DNA of 5,035 nt from Myxococcales bacterium (GTDB lineage Bacteria > Myxococcota_A > Polyangia > Polyangiales > Houyiibacteriaceae): assembly GCA_030622585.1 (NCBI GenBank), contig JAUXFZ010000244.1, forward strand, positions 1 to 5,035, read 5' to 3'. A program made the position numbers and the translations under genes. This document shows, piece by piece, positions 1 to 5,035 of this stretch. How positions within the stretch are numbered: position 1 is the stretch's first letter; each line of letters starts with the position of its first letter. The notes under the pieces are model-generated. The model did no database searches. It was not told the origin of the DNA and saw only the letters and a program-made list of their open reading frames with translations.

Positions 1-223
1 CTTTGTGAAAACCTCGACCGGATTCGGGGGCGGCGGAGCGACCGAAGACGACGTGCGACTGCTCCGCGCCGAGGTCGGGGACGACTTTGGCGTGAAGGCA
101 TCGGGCGGAATTCGCGACACGGCGACCGCGGATAGAATGATCGCGGCCGGGGCCAATCGGCTAGGGACGAGCGCCAGCGTGGCGATCGTGACAGAATCGA
201 AGATGCAAGACAGGGGATACTGA
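1..223 (+). CDS. deoC: Deoxyribose-phosphate aldolase, C-terminal part (5' end outside window)
   Basis: This is the last 73 residues of a DeoC-family aldolase, which reversibly splits 2-deoxyribose-5-phosphate into glyceraldehyde-3-phosphate and acetaldehyde in cytoplasmic deoxynucleoside catabolism. The frame is open from base 2 and ends at TGA 221-223. The first visible residues, FVKTSTGF, hold the lysine that forms the Schiff base in this family (E. coli Lys167 equivalent; residue 3 of the fragment). GVKASGGIR at about residues 30-38 carries the second conserved active-site lysine (E. coli Lys201 equivalent). GTSASVAIV at about residues 55-63 is the C-terminal phosphate-binding loop, with SAS where SAG or SSG is more usual. 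The protein ends about ten residues after this loop, as expected for the family. The next gene starts 1 nt after the stop, so the two are probably co-transcribed. The start and promoter lie upstream of the window. Confidence 0.93.
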   Translation, partial: FVKTSTGFGGGGATEDDVRLLRAEVGDDFGVKASGGIRDTATADRMIAAGANRLGTSASVAIVTESKMQDRGY

Positions 224-224
224 G

Positions 225-863
225 ATGCCAGTTCAATCCGTCACAGACGCAACCTTTGAAGCCGAGGTTCTCCGCTCGGAGCTTCCCGTGCTCGTGGACC
301 TCTATGCCGATTGGTGCCAGCCCTGCAAGCAGGTCTCGCCGATCGTGGCGCAGCTCGCCGACGAACTGGCCGGCAAGATCAAGGTCGTCAAAGTGGATGT
401 CGACAGCAGTCCCATGGTCGCACAGACTTTTCAGGCGCAGTCGATCCCGATGTTGCTGGTGATCGCGCAGGGCAGGGTGGTTCAACAGCACGTCGGCGCG
501 CTCGATAAAGCCGGCATGTTGCGCTTGCTCGAGCCGGTGATGCCGCGCGCCGCCGCAGAGGTCCGGCCCGAAGAGCTCGCGCTTTGGCTGACGCAGGGCA
601 AGGCACTGCCTGTCGACATTCGGGACGCAGCCTCGTACGCGCGCTACCGGATTCCAACTGCGATTCACGTCCCAGCCGGAGATTTGCCTGCCCGGGTCGA
701 GGAGCTCCAGCCGTTCGACGGCCGCATTCGCGTTCTCTATGGACGCAGCGAGGAAGCCAAGGATTGGAGCGAGAAGCTGCAGACCGATGGCGTACAGGTT
801 GGCTTTCTCTCCGGTGGGTTCCTTCACTGGGAAGCCGACGGGCTCGAGGTCGAGCGAGGTTGA
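225..863 (+). CDS. Thioredoxin-rhodanese fusion; rhodanese domain lacks the catalytic cysteine
   Basis: This 212-residue cytoplasmic protein has no signal peptide and contains two domains. Residues 1 to about 107 form a thioredoxin fold: the redox motif is WCQPC (Cys31, Cys34; classical thioredoxin has WCGPC), KVDVDSSP follows at 56-63, and the conserved cis-proline is Pro75 in SIPMLLV. Residues about 113-212 look like a single rhodanese domain: PVDIRDAASYARYRIPTAIHVP at its start (129-150, the D-R-x-x-x-Y/F-x-x-x-x-I-x-x-A pattern), then VLYGRS at 170-175 where an active enzyme has a V-x-Y-C-R-S type loop, then FLSGGFLHW at 194-202. Gly173 stands in place of the persulfide-forming cysteine, so sulfurtransferase activity is unlikely and the domain may bind a partner or substrate instead. 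The ATG is preceded by AGGGGA (212-217) at good spacing. The gene lies 1 nt after deoC. The thioredoxin half should be a working dithiol/disulfide oxidoreductase. No specific gene name is justified. Confidence 0.9.
   Translation: MPVQSVTDATFEAEVLRSELPVLVDLYADWCQPCKQVSPIVAQLADELAGKIKVVKVDVDSSPMVAQTFQAQSIPMLLVIAQGRVVQQHVGALDKAGMLRLLEPVMPRAAAEVRPEELALWLTQGKALPVDIRDAASYARYRIPTAIHVPAGDLPARVEELQPFDGRIRVLYGRSEEAKDWSEKLQTDGVQVGFLSGGFLHWEADGLEVERG
846..849 (+). promoter_or_regulatory. Probable ribosome binding site for the ORF starting at 860
   Basis: GAGG lies inside the end of the thioredoxin-rhodanese gene, 10 nt before TTG 860. A second GAGG at 856-859 touches the start codon and is too close to act for it. 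The placement supports TTG 860 as the start, but the motif is short and could be chance in GC-rich DNA. Confidence 0.35.
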
Positions 864-1204
864 AGCGCGCGCTCCCCGTGCTCGACGACTCCGGCGACCC
901 TCCGGTTCGAGCGCCCGCGATATTGAACATAGGTGGCTGGCACGTCTCGGTCGCCGACACAGGAAACGGGGTTTCGAGCCTGCGATTCGTCGACGGGCTC
1001 ATCGAGGCCGGTGCCGTCCACGTCGACTCATCGGCCGACGTGAAGCTCGACACGCGCATCGTGATTCGAGGCAGGTCAACATCCCCCGAGGCACGCCTTC
1101 GCGCGGAGGCCACCGAAGAGGCTGCCGACGCGGTGCTCGGGTCCGCTCGTCCCGTTTTTGCAAGGCTTTTTGCCTCGGCTTGCGCCCGTTGGGTGAACAG
1201 CTAG
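860..1204 (+). CDS. Small hypothetical protein, TTG start overlapping the preceding stop
   Basis: I do not recognise this 114-residue protein. The case for it is indirect. The frame runs without a stop from TTG 860 to TAG 1202-1204, most third codon positions are G or C, and the composition is that of a normal soluble protein, whereas the competing frame over the same stretch is arginine-rich. The TTG shares two bases with the TGA of the thioredoxin-rhodanese gene, a typical translational-coupling overlap. GAGG at 846-849 sits 10 nt upstream as a possible ribosome binding site. The first half is rich in V, G, D and S (NIGGWHVSVADTGNGV, about residues 23-38), suggesting beta structure. Residues about 72-110 are rich in A, R and E and probably helical. 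There is no signal peptide, membrane segment or cysteine motif. The frame stays open upstream to about 584, but that part lies over the rhodanese coding sequence and is rejected. Confidence 0.55.
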   Translation: MKRALPVLDDSGDPPVRAPAILNIGGWHVSVADTGNGVSSLRFVDGLIEAGAVHVDSSADVKLDTRIVIRGRSTSPEARLRAEATEEAADAVLGSARPVFARLFASACARWVNS

Positions 1205-1241
1205 GTTGGCCGCCCGACCTTCCAGCTTGAAAGTGGAGACC

Positions 1242-2390
<1,149 letters not shown>

Positions 2391-2463
2391 GCTCCGGCGC
2401 CACCACCGTGAAGAATTACGTATAGATCTCGTTCGAGATTGGGGGGATGCTCTACGTGCACTC

Positions 2464-2480
2464 AGGAGGATTTTCCTCCT
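2464..2480 (+). promoter_or_regulatory. Perfect hairpin of Shine-Dalgarno and anti-Shine-Dalgarno arms
   Basis: AGGAGGA (2464-2470) pairs perfectly with TCCTCCT (2474-2480) around a TTT loop. One arm is an ideal ribosome binding sequence, but no start codon lies at usable spacing downstream. There is no T-tract directly after it, so it is not a terminator by itself. It may be part of a structured 3' UTR or a small RNA. The structure is seen directly; the role is unknown. Confidence 0.5.
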
Positions 2481-2490
2481 TCCCTTGGTT

Positions 2491-2513
2491 CGCCCGCAGT
2501 CATCCTGTGGGCG
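2491..2513 (+). other. Stem-loop in the citrate synthase 3' region
   Basis: Bases 2491-2499 pair with 2505-2513 (nine pairs including one G-T) around the loop TCATC. It stands between the 2464-2480 hairpin and the intrinsic terminator. With them it gives three regularly spaced stems within 90 nt. Confidence 0.5.
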
Positions 2514-2529
2514 AGTCGACAACTGCAAG

Positions 2530-2561
2530 ACCCGCGAGCTTCGGCACGCGGGTTTTGTTTT
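2530..2561 (+). terminator. Intrinsic terminator of citrate synthase, cUUCGg tetraloop
   Basis: ACCCGCG (2530-2536) pairs with CGCGGGT (2547-2553). After an A-A mismatch an inner GC/GC stem closes a TTCG tetraloop with a C-G pair, the unusually stable cUUCGg form. The 3' side runs into TTTTGTTTT (2553-2561), so it works for plus-strand transcripts leaving citrate synthase, about 140 nt after its stop. The minus-strand side has no T-tract, so it would not serve apbE. Confidence 0.88.
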
Positions 2562-2622
2562 GGTGTGCGCAGCCCTCTGGAGAGGTGCGCCGCTAGGGTG
2601 CGCCGTCGGGCACGACCAACCG

Positions 2623-3717
2623 CTAGGGCTTGCAGTTCGGAAGCCGTCCATCGACGAGCTCCACGTTCAGGCGTATCTGCTTCTTTGCCTTCGGCGTCAT
2701 GTAGACCTTGCAGTCGGCGCCGACGATGACGGCTTCGGCCGGGTAGGCGATGCGTCTCAACATCTTGAGAGCTTTCTTGGGGCCCAGGATGAAGGCTGCG
2801 GTGCTCAGGGCGTCGGCGTAGATACCCTCGGCCGTCATGATGGTGACCGAGAGGGACTTGTCCGCTGGGCGGCCGGTCTTGGTGTCGATGATGTGGTGCC
2901 AGCGCTTGCCGGAACCGTCGAACACGGCGTGTTCGTAGTCGCCAGAGGTCGAAAAGGACGCGCCGGTGGACTCTAGGGCCGCAAAGTAGGTGTTCGGGTC
3001 GCGGGGGTGCTGGATACCGACACGCCAGGGGCGACCGTCGCGCTCGCCCTGGACTTGGACCTGGCCGCCGCCGAATATCATGTAGCTCTCGACGCCACCG
3101 CCTCGAAGAATCGCGCCGGCCTGATCGAGGGCGTACCCCTTGGCGATTCCGCCGGTGCCGATAGCCATGCCGCGCCTCTTCAGGAACACGGTCTTGTACT
3201 TCTTGCTGAGGCGAATGTTCTTGTAGTCGATCAAGCCGAGGCGCGGCTTGACCTCTTCGGGCGTCGGGATCTTGATCGAGTCAGCCCGAAAGTCATAGAG
3301 CCCCCAAAGTGCAGCCCACGAAAGATCGAACGCGCCCCTCGACCACATCGACACATCAAGGCCTGCGTCGACGACACGCAGCGTGTCGTCGCCAACCTTT
3401 ACCGCTTTCCTACCAGCAAGCTTGTTCACTTTCGCAATGTCGCTGTCGTCGCGCCATTCGGAGAGCACGTTCTCCAAACGCTCGACCTCTTCAAATGCTT
3501 GCCGAATCACGTTCTCGGCGTTGTCTGGGGCGGAGTCGACCTGGATCCGAAACACCGTGCTCATCAACGGGCGCGTTCGCGAGAGCAGGGGCGGGGCCGC
3601 TTCGTCGAGCGCTTCGTCGAGCAAAAGCGGCGCGGCCGTTTCGCTCTGGCTTTGGCAGCCGAATCCGAATACGAGCAATGCGATCGCGGCGCTCGCGCGA
3701 AGTGGGGCCTTCGACAC
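2623..3717 (-). CDS. apbE: FAD:protein FMN transferase, ApbE family, probable lipoprotein
   Basis: This 364-residue protein belongs to the ApbE flavin transferases, which use FAD and Mg2+ to attach FMN covalently to a threonine or serine of extracytoplasmic targets such as NqrC/NqrB, RnfG or FMN-binding-domain proteins. Motifs in order: RPLMSTVFRI (49-58), SEWRDDSDIAKVN (86-98), GAFDLSWAALWGLYDF (128-143), GTGGIAKGYALD (187-198), FGGGQVQVQG (215-224), STSGDYEHAV (256-265), HHIIDTKTGRP (274-284) and YADALSTAAFILG (300-312). Asp302 and Thr306 in the last motif fit the metal-binding positions. The start is GTG 3717: it follows GAGAG (3725-3729) by 7 nt and gives a short basic start, a hydrophobic stretch (8-20) and Cys21. 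The residues before that cysteine (GFG) are a poor lipobox, so lipoprotein status is likely but not certain. No target flavoprotein is encoded nearby. The gene is divergent from the DUF4159 gene and convergent with citrate synthase. Confidence 0.93.
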   Translation of the reverse strand: MSKAPLRASAAIALLVFGFGCQSQSETAAPLLLDEALDEAAPPLLSRTRPLMSTVFRIQVDSAPDNAENVIRQAFEEVERLENVLSEWRDDSDIAKVNKLAGRKAVKVGDDTLRVVDAGLDVSMWSRGAFDLSWAALWGLYDFRADSIKIPTPEEVKPRLGLIDYKNIRLSKKYKTVFLKRRGMAIGTGGIAKGYALDQAGAILRGGGVESYMIFGGGQVQVQGERDGRPWRVGIQHPRDPNTYFAALESTGASFSTSGDYEHAVFDGSGKRWHHIIDTKTGRPADKSLSVTIMTAEGIYADALSTAAFILGPKKALKMLRRIAYPAEAVIVGADCKVYMTPKAKKQIRLNVELVDGRLPNCKP

Positions 3718-3793
3718 GGCGCAACTCTCGTCGTGAACGCGGTCGGCGTCAACCCGGCTTGCGCTTTGTCGTACGATTGGTACTCCTGTCCAC
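3718..3793. promoter_or_regulatory. Divergent intergenic region between apbE and the DUF4159 gene
   Basis: These 76 nt must hold the start signals of two divergent genes unless promoters lie inside the coding regions. On the minus strand TTGACG (plus-strand 3747-3752) resembles a -35 box, but a -10 at normal spacing would fall on the apbE ribosome binding site and is not recognisable. On the plus strand TACGAT (3772-3777) is a loose -10 match without a good -35. An 8-bp perfect palindrome, TCGTACGA (3769-3776), could be an operator half or chance. No ribosome binding site is obvious ahead of ATG 3794. Confidence 0.4.
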
Positions 3794-4561
3794 ATGCCGG
3801 GCGTGTTTGGGGTGCGGTGGGGCCGCCTGTTGTTGGTACTGGCCTGCTTTTCAGTGTCACCCGTGCACCGTGCCGCGGCGTTCGGCGACGCGACCGCGAT
3901 CGAGATTGTCTCCCTCGACGTGGGCATCGGCACCCGTGGCGCCCGAAACGTCGCAGAACGGCTTGCTTGGGAGGTCCGAAAGCGATCGAGCGTCGAGCCC
4001 ATCCTCGAGCCCGGGCGCGCACGCCTCGACAAAGCCTCCCTCTTTCGGAGCCCCTTCGTCTACTGGCGAGGCAGCGACGAGTTTCCTCCGCTGAGTGAGG
4101 AAGCGATCGAAGGCCTGCGCAAGTACATTCATCGTGGTGGGTTCGTCTTGATCGACGACGCCACTGCCGGCGGCGAGGGTTTCGATCGAGCGGTTCGCCG
4201 CGAGCTCCTTCGCGCCTTCCCCGCACTTCCCCTCAAGCCTGTCTCGACGAACCACACGATTTACCGCTCGTTTTATCTTCTGCGAAGGCCGGTCGGACGG
4301 GTGCAGGGGCCGGCATTTCTGGAAGGCATCACCTACGGGGATCGTATTGCTGTCGTCTATTCGCGCCACGATCTCGGGGGCGCCTTTCAGCGCGACAAGC
4401 TCGGCGCATGGAGCCAGGCAGTGGTGCCGGGTGGGGAAGGGCAGCGAGAGTTGGCCATTCGGCTCGGGGTGAACCTCGTACTCTCCGCACTCTGCACGGA
4501 CTACAAAGACGACCAAGTGCACGCGCCGTTCATCATGCGGCGACGGGGCGCGGGTCGCTGA
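3794..4561 (+). CDS. Exported DUF4159 family protein
   Basis: This 255-residue protein has an N-terminal signal peptide: basic residues 8-11, a hydrophobic stretch 11-22, and an alanine-rich site AAAF, with cleavage probable after about residue 29. The mature part matches my memory of the DUF4159 family: SLDVGIGTRGARN (40-52), FVYWRGSDEFPPLSEEAIEGL (88-108), YIHRGGFVLIDDA (111-123), FDRAVRRELLRAFP (130-143), NHTIYRSFYLL (153-163), LEGITYGDRIAVVYSRHDLGGAF (176-198) and a C-terminal LGVNLVLSAL (224-233). Such proteins are usually encoded next to MoxR ATPase, DUF58 and VWA membrane proteins in cell-envelope clusters; their biochemical role is not established, though the fold resembles glutamine amidotransferase-like domains. 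The next gene, a membrane VWA protein, follows 9 nt later, which fits such a cluster. The ATG lacks a clear ribosome binding site; GTG at 3803 or 3812 are alternatives that would keep the signal peptide's hydrophobic core. Confidence 0.85.
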   Translation: MPGVFGVRWGRLLLVLACFSVSPVHRAAAFGDATAIEIVSLDVGIGTRGARNVAERLAWEVRKRSSVEPILEPGRARLDKASLFRSPFVYWRGSDEFPPLSEEAIEGLRKYIHRGGFVLIDDATAGGEGFDRAVRRELLRAFPALPLKPVSTNHTIYRSFYLLRRPVGRVQGPAFLEGITYGDRIAVVYSRHDLGGAFQRDKLGAWSQAVVPGGEGQRELAIRLGVNLVLSALCTDYKDDQVHAPFIMRRRGAGR

Positions 4562-4563
4562 GG
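4560..4563 (+). promoter_or_regulatory. Ribosome binding site deciding GTG 4571
   Basis: GAGG overlaps the TGA stop of the DUF4159 gene and lies 7 nt before GTG 4571. It supports GTG 4571 over the in-frame TTG 4565 and points to coupled translation of the two genes. Confidence 0.6.
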
Positions 4564-4570
4564 TTTGCGG

Positions 4571-5035
4571 GTGGCGGACTGGCAGTGGCAACTCGGGATC
4601 TGGGGTGGGAGCACCGTCGCAGGGGTGCTTGGACTCGCGCTGTTGGTGCTCTGGCTCGTCGAGCTCCGGTCTATTCGTGGTGAAAGCGATCCTCGGCGGC
4701 GATACACATTGGCCGCTCTCGGTGGGCTCGGCATCCTCGCAGTCTATCTTCTGGCCATCCAGGTCACGCTGGTGCGCGAGACCTTCGAGGAGGTCGCCGG
4801 GGGCACCGCCATCCTCCTCGACAACTCGCGCAGCATGACGCTCTCGGGAGAGAGCGGGCCTCGAAGCGAGGCGGTGCGCGCGTTGATCGGCGAGTGGCAA
4901 GAGGACGACCGCATCAAGCCCATGGTGTACCTCTTCGGCTCCGCCACGCGGGGGGCGATCTGGAACGACCTCGCGCAAAGCTACGAGCCTGCCGACGACG
5001 AGACGAAGATTCGCGAGGGCCTCCGCTACGTCCTC
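4571..5035 (+). CDS. Membrane-anchored VWA-domain protein, N-terminal part (runs off window)
   Basis: An open frame from GTG 4571 stays open to the window end, giving 155 residues. Two hydrophobic segments are visible, about residues 12-31 and 48-66, separated by a basic loop with PRRR (41-44). By the positive-inside rule the loop is cytoplasmic and both the short N-terminus and the part after residue 67 lie outside. That part begins a von Willebrand A domain: AILLDNSRSMTL (80-91) has the metal-binding DxSxS motif (Asp84, Ser86, Ser88) at the end of a beta strand, and VYLFGSATR (119-127) fits a following strand. The start is supported by GAGG at 4560-4563. It comes 9 nt after the DUF4159 gene, so they are probably one operon. 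By analogy with DUF4159 clusters, the protein may continue as a large protein with a glutamine amidotransferase-like domain, but that part is not in the window. Confidence 0.85.
   Translation, partial: MADWQWQLGIWGGSTVAGVLGLALLVLWLVELRSIRGESDPRRRYTLAALGGLGILAVYLLAIQVTLVRETFEEVAGGTAILLDNSRSMTLSGESGPRSEAVRALIGEWQEDDRIKPMVYLFGSATRGAIWNDLAQSYEPADDETKIREGLRYVL

Larger units (their letters stand above)
2391..2622. other. Convergent intergenic region with a series of hairpins
   Basis: This 232-nt gap lies between the citrate synthase stop and the apbE stop on the other strand. Read on the plus strand it holds a weak hairpin 2425-2440 (GTTC loop), a run of six G (2441-2446), a perfect 7-bp hairpin 2464-2480 made of AGGAGGA and TCCTCCT around three T, a 9-bp hairpin 2491-2513 with one G-T pair, and the terminator 2530-2561. 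Past the terminator, 2574-2585 can form a small CCTC/GAGG hairpin, and two 9-nt direct repeats occur. No convincing protein gene is present: a 49-codon frame from ATG 2447 runs straight through the terminator stem. I see no good terminator for apbE on the minus strand. Confidence 0.7.

Noticed and set aside
388..1113. Minus-strand frame of 241 codons opposite the thioredoxin-rhodanese gene
   Set aside because: It is arginine- and serine-rich, has no domain, and lies opposite a clear two-domain protein.
1150..1186. Possible terminator before citrate synthase (AGGC, five T, GCCT)
   Set aside because: The stem is only four base pairs, the T-run is in the loop rather than after the stem, and it lies inside the small ORF.
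1206..1241. TTG 1206 as the start of citrate synthase
   Set aside because: It would add 12 non-conserved residues. ATG 1242 is directly before the conserved N-terminus and has GGAG upstream.
2447..2596. Small 49-codon ORF after a G-run in the citrate synthase 3' region
   Set aside because: It reads through two hairpins and the whole terminator, so a full message would rarely be made. Its peptide has no recognisable feature.
3718..4032. Upstream extension of apbE to ATG 4032 (105 more residues)
   Set aside because: The extension is low-complexity and Arg/Ser/Thr-rich and overlaps the DUF4159 signal peptide region. It would bury the ApbE signal sequence in mid-protein; GTG 3717 has a ribosome binding site.
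3007..4098. Plus-strand frame of 363 codons over apbE and the DUF4159 start
   Set aside because: It is antisense to ApbE motifs and out of frame with the DUF4159 protein. No family features are seen.
4605..4838. Plus-strand frame of 77 codons in the VWA region
   Set aside because: It is Ser/Arg/Pro-rich and out of frame with the DxSxS-containing VWA protein, which explains the same stretch.
3857..4978. Long open frame of 373 codons on the minus strand opposite the DUF4159 and VWA genes
   Set aside because: It spans two well-supported plus-strand genes and has no recognisable domain, so it is a composition shadow.

Overview
The window is about 5 kb of GC-rich, densely coding bacterial DNA. 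Most codons end in G or C, GTG and TTG starts are common, and long spurious frames lie antisense to the real genes. The gene set (a short citrate synthase, a lipoprotein-like ApbE, and a DUF4159/von Willebrand A pair) suggests a Gram-negative bacterium of the Myxococcota or a related deltaproteobacterial lineage. That placement is an inference from gene types and composition, not from a marker gene.

Layout: (1) 1-1204, plus strand, a tight set of genes: the 3' end of deoC (deoxyribose-phosphate aldolase), then after 1 nt a thioredoxin-rhodanese fusion, then a small unrecognised ORF whose TTG start overlaps the fusion's TGA stop. (2) 1242-2390, plus strand, citrate synthase, followed by a structured 3' region with several hairpins that ends in a strong intrinsic terminator near 2530-2561. 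(3) 2623-3717, minus strand, apbE (FAD:protein FMN transferase), convergent with citrate synthase. (4) 3794-5035, plus strand, divergent from apbE: an exported DUF4159 protein followed closely by a membrane-anchored VWA-domain protein that runs off the window. The VWA gene has no stop in the window and starts at GTG 4571.

Functionally this is a housekeeping stretch with some oddities: nucleoside catabolism, thiol redox chemistry, TCA-cycle entry, flavinylation of extracytoplasmic proteins, and the start of a DUF4159/VWA cell-envelope cluster. I see no mobile element, CRISPR array, tRNA or rRNA. The points most worth a second look are the fusion protein's rhodanese half, which has glycine where the catalytic cysteine belongs; the hairpin series after citrate synthase, which includes a Shine-Dalgarno/anti-Shine-Dalgarno hairpin with a possible alternative pairing; and the unrecognised 114-residue ORF. 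I do not see convincing evidence for a wholly new system in this window.
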